A DNA stretch of 53,648 nt, taken from assembly GCA_020051695.1 (NCBI GenBank), contig JAGVQM010000029.1, positions 1-53,648 on the forward strand, written 5' to 3'. The notes under the pieces were generated by a model. The model saw nothing but the letters and a program-made list of their open reading frames with translations, made no database searches and was not told where the DNA came from. This document shows, one piece after another, positions 1 through 9,485 of the stretch. The stretch comes from Candidatus Zixiibacteriota bacterium (lineage in GTDB: Bacteria > Zixibacteria > MSB-5A5 > WJJR01 > JAJRUJ01). Every line of letters begins with the position of its first letter. The first letter of the stretch is position 1. Both the position numbers and the translations under genes were made by a program.

Positions 1-1437
1 GCAGGTCACGAAGTTGACACTGTGAAATGGGGCGCGGCCGTCCCGCAAATACAAATCGGAACTGCCGGCCAGCCGCGAGGCCAGCGCGCCGACCTGGGCG
101 CGTTCGGCGTTCCAGAAGCGGCGGACATCATCGCGGAACCGGCCGTTCCACTCCGCCCAGCGGCCGCCGGGAAACGAGCCGACTTGATACGCCCCGGCGG
201 CATCCCAAGCCTCGGCAATGATCTTGGTCCCCCGCAAAATCGGGTCTTCCGCGATCCGTTCGACCAGCGGCGGGTTGGGGATTAGGTTGCCGTCCCGATC
301 GCGGCCCAGGATTGAGGCTAGATCGAAACGAAAGCCGTCCACATGCATGTTCAATACCCAGTAATGCAGGCAGTCCACGATGAAATCGCGCACCACCGGA
401 TGGTTGCAATTCAGGGTGTTGCCGCAGCCGGAATAATTACGATAAAACCGCTTGTCGTGCTCGAGCATGTAATAGATGACGTTGTCGATACCCCGAAAGG
501 AAATCGTCGGGCCGTCTTCGTTGCCTTCGGCCGTGTGATTAAACACGATATCGAGGATGACCTCGATGCCTGCGCGGTGCAACTCCCGCACCATTGCCTT
601 GAATTCCACCACCTGCTGCCCAGCGTCACCGGAGGCCGAATAGCGGCTGTTCGGCGCAAAAAAAGCAACCGTCGCATACCCCCAATAGTTGCGCAGCGGT
701 TCGTGGGTTCGGGGGTTGGAGCGGTAGAGGTCCCATTCGTGGAATTCCTGAACGGGCAAAAATTCCACGGCAGTAATGCCCAGTTGCTGCAAGTACGGAA
801 TCATCTCGATGACTCCGCGAAATGTCCCGGGGGCCGCCGTTCCGGCCGAGGGGTGGCAGGTCAGGCCGCGGACATGTGTTTCGTAGATCACACTCCGGCT
901 GAGCGGGATCTGCAGCGGCCGGTCACCCTGCCAGTCGAACGTGTCGTCGACCACGATACAGCGCGGGATCGGCCGCACAAATGAACTGCTGTCCCCCGTA
1001 TGATAAGCGGGAACGGCGCGAGTGAGCGCTTTGGCATACGGATCAAGCAGACAGGTCGTACCGTCAAAACGGTGCCCGTCCTCCGGCCGATAGGGGCCAT
1101 CCACGCGATAGAGATACGCCTGGCCCGGCTTCACTCCCGGGACAGTAAAGTGCCAGATATCTCCGATCCTATTGGCCAGCGGATCAAAAGGAATCTCACG
1201 ACTGGGCAAACGATCGTCGGGTTGGTCAAACAGCAGCAGGGTCACGGCAGTCGCATGCCGGCTGAACAGGGCAAACCGCACACCCGCAGGACACTGGTTC
1301 GCCCCCAGCGCCGTGGTCAGGGGATAATCGGTACAGACCGGCACTCCACCGCCCTGCCCGGGAACAGCAGGTGCTCCGGGATTGCCGTATACTCCGCTAC
1401 GCTCGCCCATGATCGTCGATGTTTTACGCACGCCCAT
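1..1437 (-). CDS. glgX: Glycogen debranching enzyme GlgX (3' part outside window)
   Basis: Isoamylase-type debranching enzyme (GH13) that hydrolyses alpha-1,6 branches of glycogen in the cytoplasm. The minus strand is open from ATG 1437 to the window edge (479 codons), so the C-terminal part lies outside. The translation shows an N-terminal beta-sandwich (GVRFALFSRHATAVTLLLFD), then GH13 barrel motifs: YETHVRGLT, ILDIVFNHTAEG (conserved region I), GFRFDLASILG (region II, catalytic Asp), KIIAEAWD (region III, catalytic Glu) and HSVNFVT at the edge. ATG 1437 overlaps the glgP stop by 14 nt, which suggests translational coupling; ATG 1410 is an alternative and neither has a clear Shine-Dalgarno sequence. 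With glgP upstream it forms a glycogen breakdown pair. The family is typically about 700 aa, so about two thirds is present. I see no lesion in the visible part. Confidence 0.93.
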   Translation of the reverse strand, partial: MGVRKTSTIMGERSGVYGNPGAPAVPGQGGGVPVCTDYPLTTALGANQCPAGVRFALFSRHATAVTLLLFDQPDDRLPSREIPFDPLANRIGDIWHFTVPGVKPGQAYLYRVDGPYRPEDGHRFDGTTCLLDPYAKALTRAVPAYHTGDSSSFVRPIPRCIVVDDTFDWQGDRPLQIPLSRSVIYETHVRGLTCHPSAGTAAPGTFRGVIEMIPYLQQLGITAVEFLPVQEFHEWDLYRSNPRTHEPLRNYWGYATVAFFAPNSRYSASGDAGQQVVEFKAMVRELHRAGIEVILDIVFNHTAEGNEDGPTISFRGIDNVIYYMLEHDKRFYRNYSGCGNTLNCNHPVVRDFIVDCLHYWVLNMHVDGFRFDLASILGRDRDGNLIPNPPLVERIAEDPILRGTKIIAEAWDAAGAYQVGSFPGGRWAEWNGRFRDDVRRFWNAERAQVGALASRLAGSSDLYLRDGRAPFHSVNFVTC

Positions 1438-4042
1438 GATAGGCATATTGCGGTGCCGACTTCACCGGCGGATCGTCATGGTCGCCGTTGGCCCAGCAGA
1501 TCAAACCCGGCTCAAAGGGTGTGACCAGTTCGGGATGGAACGGCAATACCCGCGCGGAATAGCCAAACCGGCCGCTTTGCCGGCAGATCGTCGTGGCCGC
1601 AAACTCCCAGACGCCATTGAGGGGCTGCCCCACGGCCGACATGGGAATCGGCATCGCCTCGATGATCTGTTGTTCGCTATCCATCCGCCCCAGATATGCC
1701 TGCACCAAAACATCGTCCGGGACCAGCGCACCCAGTTGCACATGAATTTTGATGGAAATGGGCGTGCCCACCGAGATCGGGCCCTGGCTGTCGGAGGCCA
1801 TATCGACGATGCGGATATAAGCCCACTGGCTGCGAACCTTGTCGATCCACTGTTGATAGCTCTTGATCGCCGCGGTGCCGCTCTCCGAAAACCGCCGATA
1901 CCGTTCGTATGCCGGCAGATAATATTTCTCGGTGTATTCCTTGACCATGCGGTTGGTATTGAATACCGGACACAAATCACGCATGGAATTTTTCATCTTG
2001 GTGATCCAGCCGCGCGGCAGCCCGTCCCGCCCCCGGTCGTAATATAGTGGGGCAATCTCTTTTTCCAAAAGATCGTAAATGGCGCTGGCCTCGATGTCAT
2101 CCTGATGCTGGAGGTCGTCGTACTCCTCCCCATTGCCGATGGCCCAGCCACGGTTTGGCGCGTACCCCTCCACCCACCAGCCGTCAAGGACCGAAAGGTT
2201 CAGCCCCCCGTTAAACAGGACTTTCATTCCGCTGGTCCCGCTGGCCTCCAGGGGGCGGCGAGGGTTGTTCAACCAGACATCCACGCCCTGCACCAGGTAG
2301 CGAGCGATGGTGATATCGTAGTTTTCCAGAAAAACGATCCGCCGCCGCAGGTCCTCGGCCCGCGCGAAATGGACAATGTGTTTGATCAGCTCCTTGCCGG
2401 CGTTGTCCGCCGGGTGGGCTTTCCCGGCAAAAATAAGCTGCACGGGGCGAGTCGAGCTGGTCAGTATCCTGCGCAGTCGTTCCGGGTCGCGGAAAATCAG
2501 CGCCGCCCGTTTGTAGGTCGCAAAACGCCGGGCAAAGCCGATGGTCAACGCCTCGGGGTCCAGGGCTTCTGATGCTGCCTGAATTTCAAGGTCGCGTGCC
2601 CCGCGCCGCCGCAGCTGGTAGGCCAGCCGGCGCCGGGTGAAAGCCACCAGCCGTTCGCGGCGGCGTTCATGGGTCCGCCAGAGCTCTTCATCGGGGATCG
2701 AATCGATTCCCTCCCAGATGGACTGGTCGGCGGGTTTCGAGGACCAGTCCGGACCGAGATAGCGGTCGAACAACTGCCCCATTTCCGCAGGAATCCAGCT
2801 CCGTGTATTGACCCCATTGGTGATACTTTCGATGGGGACTTCATCTACCGGAACACCGGGCCAGCGGTTTTTCCACATCCGCCGCGAGATCGCACCGTGC
2901 AATTGCGAAACCCCGTTGACGTACGGCGCAAGGTGCAAGGCGAGGTATGCCATGTTAAACGGCTCGGATTCATCGCCGGCGTTACGCCGGCCCATCGCCA
3001 GAAATTCCGACCAGCCGATCCGCAGTTCGGGGTAATAATCGCCGAAATACTTGCCCATCAAGATCGGGGGGAATTCATCGATGCCCGCCGGAACCGGCGT
3101 ATGGGTCGTGAATACCGTGCTTTTCCCGGAGATGGCCAGGGCCTCACCGAAAGACAGGTTGCTTTCGGCCATGATCATGCGGATGCGTTCCAGTCCCAAA
3201 AAGGCGCTGTGACCTTCGTTCATATGGCAGACCGCGGGAACAATCCCTGCGGCCCGCAACGCCCGGATGCCGCCGATACCGAGAATGATTTCCTGCCTGA
3301 GCCGATTTTCGTTGTCGCCGCCGTATAATTCGGCAGTGATGCGTCGATCATCCGGCGTGTTTTCGTCGATATTGGTATCAAGCAGCAACAACGGCACGCG
3401 ACCGACCTGCACGCGCCAGACCCGGGCGTAGACTTTGCGGCCGGGAAAGGCAACCGAAATTTTCAACAGCCGACCATCAGTCGATTCTTCCGGCCATATG
3501 GGCAGGTTATAGAAATCATTCTCCGGATAGAACTCCTGCTGCCAACCGTCGGCATTGAGATATTGCTGGAAATACCCCTTTTGATACATCAATCCCACGC
3601 CGACCAGCGGCACGCCCAGGTCACTCGCCGATTTCAAATGGTCGCCGGCGAGGATGCCCAATCCCCCGGAATAGACTTTCAGGCATTCAGTCAGTCCGAA
3701 TTCGGCGGAAAAATACGCGATGACCGGCGTATTCGCAGCAAAATGCGTCTTGGAAAACCAGGTGGCAGCCTTTTCGTACGACTGAAACGCATGATGTACC
3801 CGTTCCAGATGCGCCAGGTAGGCGTCATCATTTGCTGCGCGGTCCAGTTTTTCCTGCGCGATGGTCCCCAGGAGCAATACGGGATTATGGTACGTCTTTT
3901 CCCACAGCTCCCGGTCCAGGCGACGGAATAATTCGACCGCCTCCAATTGCCAGCTCCACAAAATATTGTAGGCAATCTCCCGTAACGGTTCCAGTCGATC
4001 GGGCAATGCCGGGCGAATCTCCAGCGTCCTGATTGCTTTCAT
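1424..4042 (-). CDS. glgP: Alpha-glucan (glycogen/maltodextrin) phosphorylase
   Basis: GT35 phosphorylase releasing glucose-1-phosphate from alpha-1,4 glucans, using pyridoxal phosphate. The 872 aa product matches the bacterial/archaeal alpha-glucan phosphorylase branch with an N-terminal DUF3417-like region (roughly residues 13-125, NILWSWQLEAVELFRRLD) rather than the E. coli MalP branch. The PLP-lysine motif EASGTSGMK is present, with the lysine at about residue 607. LSVYSGGLG-type residues (KVYSGGLGILAGDH) and the substrate-loop segment VCHMNEGHSAFLGLERI are intact. ATG 4042 is preceded by AGAGGA about 10 nt upstream. The last codons (HGRA, stop 1424-1426) overlap the start of glgX. pckA lies upstream on the same strand, with a long hairpin between them, so the genes may be transcribed together or separately. 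I infer a role in using stored glycogen. Confidence 0.95.
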   Translation of the reverse strand: MKAIRTLEIRPALPDRLEPLREIAYNILWSWQLEAVELFRRLDRELWEKTYHNPVLLLGTIAQEKLDRAANDDAYLAHLERVHHAFQSYEKAATWFSKTHFAANTPVIAYFSAEFGLTECLKVYSGGLGILAGDHLKSASDLGVPLVGVGLMYQKGYFQQYLNADGWQQEFYPENDFYNLPIWPEESTDGRLLKISVAFPGRKVYARVWRVQVGRVPLLLLDTNIDENTPDDRRITAELYGGDNENRLRQEIILGIGGIRALRAAGIVPAVCHMNEGHSAFLGLERIRMIMAESNLSFGEALAISGKSTVFTTHTPVPAGIDEFPPILMGKYFGDYYPELRIGWSEFLAMGRRNAGDESEPFNMAYLALHLAPYVNGVSQLHGAISRRMWKNRWPGVPVDEVPIESITNGVNTRSWIPAEMGQLFDRYLGPDWSSKPADQSIWEGIDSIPDEELWRTHERRRERLVAFTRRRLAYQLRRRGARDLEIQAASEALDPEALTIGFARRFATYKRAALIFRDPERLRRILTSSTRPVQLIFAGKAHPADNAGKELIKHIVHFARAEDLRRRIVFLENYDITIARYLVQGVDVWLNNPRRPLEASGTSGMKVLFNGGLNLSVLDGWWVEGYAPNRGWAIGNGEEYDDLQHQDDIEASAIYDLLEKEIAPLYYDRGRDGLPRGWITKMKNSMRDLCPVFNTNRMVKEYTEKYYLPAYERYRRFSESGTAAIKSYQQWIDKVRSQWAYIRIVDMASDSQGPISVGTPISIKIHVQLGALVPDDVLVQAYLGRMDSEQQIIEAMPIPMSAVGQPLNGVWEFAATTICRQSGRFGYSARVLPFHPELVTPFEPGLICWANGDHDDPPVKSAPQYAYHGRA

Positions 4043-4084
4043 TGAATGATATCCTCTGCCATTAGACGATTCCGCATCCGCTGA

Positions 4085-4127
4085 GGAGGTCGAGTTCCGC
4101 TTGCAAGCGGTGTTCCACTCGACCTCC
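4085..4127. repeat. Long double-stem palindrome between pckA and glgP
   Basis: A perfect 11-bp inverted repeat (4085-4095 with 4117-4127) encloses a second perfect 6-bp stem with a 2-nt loop (4097-4102 with 4105-4110). The result is one extended hairpin covering most of the 121-bp gap between the pckA stop and the glgP start. No T-tract follows it on the minus strand, so it is not a classical intrinsic terminator. It could be an attenuator, an mRNA stabiliser for the upstream pckA message, or a dispersed palindromic element. Confidence 0.6.
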
Positions 4128-4163
4128 CCTCATGATTTTGCCGGCACATTTCCGGTTGGCTTT

Positions 4164-5765
4164 TTATGCTTCAGGCCCGGCCTGGCGCACTTCAGCGGAG
4201 GCCTCATCCTCAAATTGCCTGAAATTCTCCTTGAATTTGCGCGCCAGATCCGCCGCCTGACGATCGTACGCTGCCTTATCTTTCCAGCTGTTCCGTGGAT
4301 CAAGTACCTCCGGCGGGACATCCGGACAACTTTCCGGCATACTGATCTTGAACACCGGATGCGGTTTGAAACTCACGTTTTTCAATTTTCCATCCAGCGC
4401 CGCTTTAACCATGGCCCTGGTATAGCTGATTTTCATCCGCTGGCCGACGCCATACGGACCACCCGACCAACCGGTGTTGATCAGCCAGCAATCGACATTC
4501 CCGGCCCTCACTTTTTCGTTAAGCAATGTGGCATATTTGAACGGATGCAGGGCCATAAACGGTGCCCCGAAACAAGCTGAGAAAGCGGCTTGCGGTTCGG
4601 CGCCGAGACCTTTCTCCGTCCCGGCCAGCTTGGCCGTATACCCGGAGATAAAATGGTACATGGCTTGTTCCGGAGTCAACCTGGCAATCGGGGGCAACAC
4701 GCCAAACGCGTCGGCGGTGAGCATAATGACGTTCTGTGGAGTACCCGCCCGCCCCGTGCGAATTGCGCCGGGAATGTGGGTGATCGGATATGCCGCACGA
4801 GTGTTTTCGGTCAGCGAGGCATCGTCCAGATCCAGCCGCCGGGTCAGCGGCTCATAAGCTACATTTTCCAGGATGGTGCCGAAGCGCCGGGTGCACGCGT
4901 AAATCTCCGGTTCGGATTCCCGGGAAAGCCGGATGACTTTGGCATAGCAGCCGCCTTCAAAGTTGAATACACCCTGGTCGCTCCAGCCATGCTCATCGTC
5001 GCCGATCAAACGCCGGTCGGGATCGGCCGAAAGCGTGGTCTTCCCGGTCCCGGACAAACCAAAAAACAGTGCGACATCATCGTCGGGCCCGACGTTTGCC
5101 GAGCAGTGCATGGACAACACCTTTTCCTGCGGCAGCAAATAATTCAAGACAGTAAATATCGATTTTTTAATCTCCCCGGCATAGCTGGTACCGCCGATCA
5201 CGACCAGTTTCCTCGCCAGGTTGATAATGATGAATGTCTCCGAGTTGGTGCCGTCGACTTCCGGAAAGGCATGGAAATTAGGCACGTGCAAAATGGTGAA
5301 ATCGGGCCGGAACCGCTCCAAGTCCTCCCGGGTCGTGCGCGCAAACATCGTTCGGGCAAAAAGACTATGCCATGCCGTCTCGGTGATTACCCGCACGGCA
5401 ATGCGATAGCGCGGATCGGCGCCGCCGAAGACGTCCTGGACGAATAAATCCCGCCCCTGCAGGTACGCGCAAATCCGGCGGTAGATGGCCTCGAAACGCT
5501 GCGGTTCAAACGGCGGATTACTCTTGCCCCACCACACCTTGTCTGAGGATTCCTCATCGCGCACAATGAACTTGTCGCCAGCGGCCCGCCCGGTATGCGA
5601 CCCGGTGCGGACAACCAACGGGCCCAGATGGGCTATTTCCCCTTCACGACGGCGGACAACTTGTTCGTACAATGCCGGAGTGGTGAGATTCCAGTACACC
5701 CGTCCCACATTGCGCAAATTGAGCGGGTCGGCCGCGTGATCATGCGGGTTAACCTGTGCAGTCAT
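4164..5765 (-). CDS. pckA: Phosphoenolpyruvate carboxykinase (ATP)
   Basis: Cytoplasmic gluconeogenic enzyme converting oxaloacetate and ATP to PEP, ADP and CO2. Visible motifs are the oxaloacetate-binding segment RTGSHTGRAAGDKF, the P-loop GLSGTGKTTLSADP (lysine at about residue 242 from the chosen start), the kinase-2/metal region IGDDEHGWSDQGVFNFEGG and the adenine-side GGPYGVG. I chose ATG 5765 because GGAGGAG sits 8 nt upstream and the resulting 533 aa is the usual family length. The frame stays open to 5849; ATG 5828 also has a purine-rich upstream stretch and would add 21 residues. The gene leads a minus-strand block with glgP and glgX, suggesting coordinated carbohydrate storage and gluconeogenesis. 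The GTP-dependent family is excluded by the motif set. Confidence 0.96.
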   Translation of the reverse strand: MTAQVNPHDHAADPLNLRNVGRVYWNLTTPALYEQVVRRREGEIAHLGPLVVRTGSHTGRAAGDKFIVRDEESSDKVWWGKSNPPFEPQRFEAIYRRICAYLQGRDLFVQDVFGGADPRYRIAVRVITETAWHSLFARTMFARTTREDLERFRPDFTILHVPNFHAFPEVDGTNSETFIIINLARKLVVIGGTSYAGEIKKSIFTVLNYLLPQEKVLSMHCSANVGPDDDVALFFGLSGTGKTTLSADPDRRLIGDDEHGWSDQGVFNFEGGCYAKVIRLSRESEPEIYACTRRFGTILENVAYEPLTRRLDLDDASLTENTRAAYPITHIPGAIRTGRAGTPQNVIMLTADAFGVLPPIARLTPEQAMYHFISGYTAKLAGTEKGLGAEPQAAFSACFGAPFMALHPFKYATLLNEKVRAGNVDCWLINTGWSGGPYGVGQRMKISYTRAMVKAALDGKLKNVSFKPHPVFKISMPESCPDVPPEVLDPRNSWKDKAAYDRQAADLARKFKENFRQFEDEASAEVRQAGPEA

Positions 5766-6127
5766 CTGCCGTTCTCCTCCGGCCATTGAGCCGGCAACTT
5801 GATTACTGATCGCGGTGGTGGTTGCCATTGACCTCTCTCTTTCGACCAACGGTACGCGGCAAATTGCTGCCGTGTTCCAGGTTAACGATCCCTACGGGTA
5901 ATTGTTGGCCGATACCGGAAGATTGCTGTTCTTGCGTTGGGAACCAACGACAAAATCACACGCCCCATTCTTTCAACAGCCCTGTCTCGGCCTGATATAT
6001 CTAATTTTCGGCTGATTTGGCTGTTTCTGCACCGGTGGGGTACTGGGTGTACTCATCCAAAACGAGGTCTATCTTACACTTGAATTTCGCCGGCCGGCAC
6101 TGTTCCTTACTTTTTGGGAGTAAAAGT
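5766..6127. other. Divergent intergenic region pckA / recX
   Basis: About 360 bases separate the divergent pckA and recX starts and must carry both promoters. The part nearest pckA may be 5' coding if an upstream start (5828 or 5849) is used. A short perfect palindrome (6-bp arms 5935-5940 and 5944-5949, 3-nt loop) is the only structure I see. I found no convincing -35/-10 pair. Confidence 0.4.
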
Positions 6128-6748
6128 ATGGGACGAATCACAAAATTGGAAAGGCAGAAGGGCGCAGTCGCCCGCATTTCCGTGTTTGTCGACGATCTGT
6201 TCCTGGCCGGATTATCGGCCAAGGCCATCCGCGACTTAGACTTGACTTTAGGAATGGAGATTTTCTCCGAATTTCGGTCTCGGATTATCCAGGAGGCCGC
6301 CCGCGAGTCTGCGCTATTGTCGCTGGCCCGGCGCGAGCACTGTCGGGCCGAGTTGGCCGCCAAACTCAGGCAAAAACGGTTCCCCGATGCCACGGTTAAA
6401 ACCGTGTTGGATCGGCTGGAGGCGCTGGGCCAGTTGGATGATCGGCGGTTTGCCCGGGCCTGGGTTGAACGGCGCAAGGCCTACCATCCACGCGGCCGCC
6501 AAATGCTGGTTTTGGAATTGAAGCAGAAGGGTGTCTCTCAGGACGTCATAAACGACGTCCTGGACGAGATGCTGGGCCCCACCGACGAGGAAAAACTCCT
6601 CATCGAGCTGATCCGCAAACGAGTCCAGTCGTCCGATCGGTCCGACCCGGACCGGTTCAAAAACCGATTACTGGGTTTCCTGGCGCGGCGTGGCTTCACC
6701 TATGATGATATCCGTCGAATATTGAACATGTATTATCCCGAAATCTGA
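6128..6748 (+). CDS. recX: RecX regulatory protein
   Basis: Modulator of RecA that inhibits filament growth and recombinase activity. The 206 aa all-helical product shows the family's tandem three-helix repeats, with REHCRAELAAKLRQKRFP, LGQLDDRRFARAWVERR and RGRQMLVLELKQKGV characteristic of RecX repeat 1-2, and a C-terminal repeat FLARRGFTYDDIRRIL. ATG 6128 follows GGGAG with normal spacing; the frame extends to 6017 but the added residues do not resemble the family. It has a charged N-terminal extension of about 50 residues before the repeats, common in long RecX proteins. recX next to alaS is a recurrent bacterial arrangement, often with recA just upstream; recA itself is not in the window. 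Confidence 0.9.
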   Translation: MGRITKLERQKGAVARISVFVDDLFLAGLSAKAIRDLDLTLGMEIFSEFRSRIIQEAARESALLSLARREHCRAELAAKLRQKRFPDATVKTVLDRLEALGQLDDRRFARAWVERRKAYHPRGRQMLVLELKQKGVSQDVINDVLDEMLGPTDEEKLLIELIRKRVQSSDRSDPDRFKNRLLGFLARRGFTYDDIRRILNMYYPEI

Positions 6749-6889
6749 CAAACTGCGCCCCCGGGAAACCGCAAGGCCGCTCCCGGCGGTGAAACTGGCT
6801 TGCCCAACTGATGATATACATGTTACATTGCAACATTGAGGCCTGCGCCGCCGATCGGCGTGTGGCCGCCTGACATAGGACTTAAGACA

Positions 6890-9484
6890 ATGAAATCTGC
6901 GGAAATCAGGCGCTCCTTTTTGGATTTTTTTGTCGCCCACGGACATACCGAGGTGGCCTCATCATCGATTTTGATCAAGGACGATCCCACCCTGTTGTTC
7001 ACCAATGCCGGGATGAACCAGTTTAAATCGGTATTCCTTGGTTCGGAAAAACGGCCATATTCGCGCGCTACCACATCCCAAAAGTGCTTCCGGGTTTCCG
7101 GCAAACATAACGACCTGGAAAATGTCGGGCAGACCTCGCGCCACCATACTTTCTTCGAGATGCTGGGCAATTTCTCTTTCGGCAATTATTTCAAAGCCGA
7201 CGCCATTGCCTATGGCTGGGAGTGGGTGACCAAAACGCTCGGGTTGCCGAAAGACCGGCTGTATACCACGGTGTATACCGACGACGACGAGGCCTTTGCG
7301 CTGTGGGAAAAAATAGACCCGGCCTTGAAAGGCCGCGTGCTGCGTTTTGGGCAAAAAGAAAACTACTGGAGTATGGGCGATGTCGGCCCCTGCGGTCCCT
7401 GCACGGAAATCCATTATGACCGCGGGGCGCAGTACAGTTGCGGCCGGCCGGAGTGTTCGGTCAACTGCGAATGTGACCGCTATCTTGAATTATGGAACCT
7501 CGTGTTCATGCAGTTCAGCCGGGCGGCGGACGGCACCATCTCACCCCTGCCCAAACCGTCGGTCGATACCGGCGGCGGACTAGAGCGCTTTGCCGCCGTA
7601 CTGCAGGATACGCCGTCAAACTACGAAACCGACTTATTTATGCCGCTGATCAATCAGGTCGAAAAACTCTCCGGCATAACTTATACACCCGGCGCCGGGG
7701 GGATGTCGCACCGGGTGGCGGCCGACCATATTCGCGCGCTGGGCTTTGCCATTGCTGACGGCGGTCTGCCCTCCAATGACGGCGCGGGGTATGTGTTACG
7801 GCGTATTCTCCGGCGCGCGGCACGGCACGGCAAAGTATTGGGGTTGGAAAAACCATATTTGTATCAATTGGTCCCGCCGCTGGTCAAGTTGATGGGTCCG
7901 GTCTATCCGGATTTGTCCGCGCGACAGGAACATATCACGACGGTCATCAAATCCGAGGAAGAACGTTTCGCCGAAACGCTTGATGCCGGGCTAGCGCAAT
8001 TCGAACGGATTCGCGAGCAGTTAAAAAAATCGAATACCAATGTCATTTCGGGGAAAGACGTGTTCAAATTGTTCGACACCTACGGCTTTCCCCTGGATTT
8101 GACCGAGGTCATGGCCCGGGAAGAGGGATTAACCGTCGATTTAGCGGGTTACCAGGCGGCCCTGGACGAACAACGGACCCGCTCGCGCCAGGCCAGCACA
8201 TTCGCCGTCGATCTTACTGTCCCTCAGGAATGCCGGGAGGCCGGCCCGACAGAATTTGTCTATGACTCATTCGAGATTACGGCAACTGTCCTGTGGGCCT
8301 CCGACCAGCAGGGCGCGGTCGTCCTGGACCGCACGCCGTTTTATGCCGAATCCGGCGGACAAGTCGATGACCTCGGGGTCATTGAATGTGAAAACTGCCG
8401 CTTTGTAATCGAGCACATGAACAAAAGAGGCGACACCGTTTTTCATCTCGGGCGGTTTGAATTGGGCGATGCCGCGGAGTTGTGCGGCAAAACAGTGATA
8501 GCCCGCATCGACGAGCGGCGGCGGCGGAGTATCATGCGTAACCATACGGCCACGCACCTGCTGCACCGGGCGTTGCGCGATGTCCTGGGTGAGCACGTGC
8601 ACCAGGCGGGATCACTGGTAGAACCGGAACGGTTGCGTTTCGACTTCTCGCATTTCAAACCGCCGGAACCGGACGAATTGCTCCGCGTCGAACAGCAGGT
8701 GAATGCGCATATTTTGGCGAATACTGCGCTGGTTACCGATCATACCAGCTATGATATTGCGGTCAAATCCGGCGCCATGGCGTTGTTCGGCGAGAAATAC
8801 GGCGATGAGGTGCGCGTAGTGAAGATCGGCAACGTCTCCGCCGAATTGTGCGGCGGCACACATGTGAAATCCACCGGTGAAATCGGGCAACTGCGGATTA
8901 TTGCCGAAACCGGTGTGGCCGCGGGCGTGCGCAGGATCGAAGCCATTACCGGGGAACAGGCCTATAAGCAGGCCGTGTACCATGAAGAGATGATCCATCA
9001 GGCCGCCCAATTGCTGGGCACGGCGCCCGACAAGGCCCCTGACCGGCTGCAGGAACGTTTGGAGGAAATCCGCCGGCTGCAGCAGGAGAATAAGAAATTG
9101 CGCGAGCGGCTGATGGCCGGGGCTTCCGCCGGGCCAATGCCGTCAGCGCGGGACTTTGACGGCAAAACTTTGCACCTGCTCTATGAAAAAATCCCTGATT
9201 ATTCGGCGGACGATCTCATCGCCCTGGCCGACCGCTGGCAAAAGGAAAATGCGCCGACCATCATTTTCCTGGCCAATGATGCCGGAATTCTCGTTTCAGC
9301 GGCCAACCAAGCCGCGATCAAATTGGGCGCACATGCGGGAAACCTGATGAAAGCGACCGCCGGCGCTCTGGGCGGCGGCGGCGGCGGCAAACCCAATTTC
9401 GCCCAGGGCAAGGGCAAAAACCTGTCGGAATGGGATAAAACCAAAGACCGCTGGATGGCGGCCATCGCAGAAATGGTCAAATAG
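6890..9484 (+). CDS. alaS: Alanyl-tRNA synthetase
   Basis: Class II aminoacyl-tRNA synthetase charging tRNA-Ala. The 864 aa protein has the full bacterial architecture: catalytic core from residue 1 (IRRSFLDFFVAHGH, FTNAGMNQFK, RHHTFFEMLGNFSFG), editing domain with the zinc-binding HTATHLLH (from about residue 552) and CGGTHV (cysteine about residue 654), then the C-Ala/DHHA1 domain ending in a glycine-rich GGGGGGKPNFAQG. I took ATG 6890 because translation from there begins MKSAEIRRSFLDFF, the standard AlaS N-terminus; an open frame from 6836 adds unrelated residues. The GGGP synthase gene starts 1 nt after the stop, so they are probably co-transcribed. No oddity is visible. Confidence 0.98.
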   Translation: MKSAEIRRSFLDFFVAHGHTEVASSSILIKDDPTLLFTNAGMNQFKSVFLGSEKRPYSRATTSQKCFRVSGKHNDLENVGQTSRHHTFFEMLGNFSFGNYFKADAIAYGWEWVTKTLGLPKDRLYTTVYTDDDEAFALWEKIDPALKGRVLRFGQKENYWSMGDVGPCGPCTEIHYDRGAQYSCGRPECSVNCECDRYLELWNLVFMQFSRAADGTISPLPKPSVDTGGGLERFAAVLQDTPSNYETDLFMPLINQVEKLSGITYTPGAGGMSHRVAADHIRALGFAIADGGLPSNDGAGYVLRRILRRAARHGKVLGLEKPYLYQLVPPLVKLMGPVYPDLSARQEHITTVIKSEEERFAETLDAGLAQFERIREQLKKSNTNVISGKDVFKLFDTYGFPLDLTEVMAREEGLTVDLAGYQAALDEQRTRSRQASTFAVDLTVPQECREAGPTEFVYDSFEITATVLWASDQQGAVVLDRTPFYAESGGQVDDLGVIECENCRFVIEHMNKRGDTVFHLGRFELGDAAELCGKTVIARIDERRRRSIMRNHTATHLLHRALRDVLGEHVHQAGSLVEPERLRFDFSHFKPPEPDELLRVEQQVNAHILANTALVTDHTSYDIAVKSGAMALFGEKYGDEVRVVKIGNVSAELCGGTHVKSTGEIGQLRIIAETGVAAGVRRIEAITGEQAYKQAVYHEEMIHQAAQLLGTAPDKAPDRLQERLEEIRRLQQENKKLRERLMAGASAGPMPSARDFDGKTLHLLYEKIPDYSADDLIALADRWQKENAPTIIFLANDAGILVSAANQAAIKLGAHAGNLMKATAGALGGGGGGKPNFAQGKGKNLSEWDKTKDRWMAAIAEMVK

Positions 9485-9485
9485 C

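Noticed and set aside
1382-2047. 221-codon plus-strand frame
   Set aside because: Antisense to glgP, which has complete motifs and correct length.
4590-5447. 285-codon plus-strand frame
   Set aside because: Antisense shadow of pckA, with no recognisable protein and no Shine-Dalgarno sequence.
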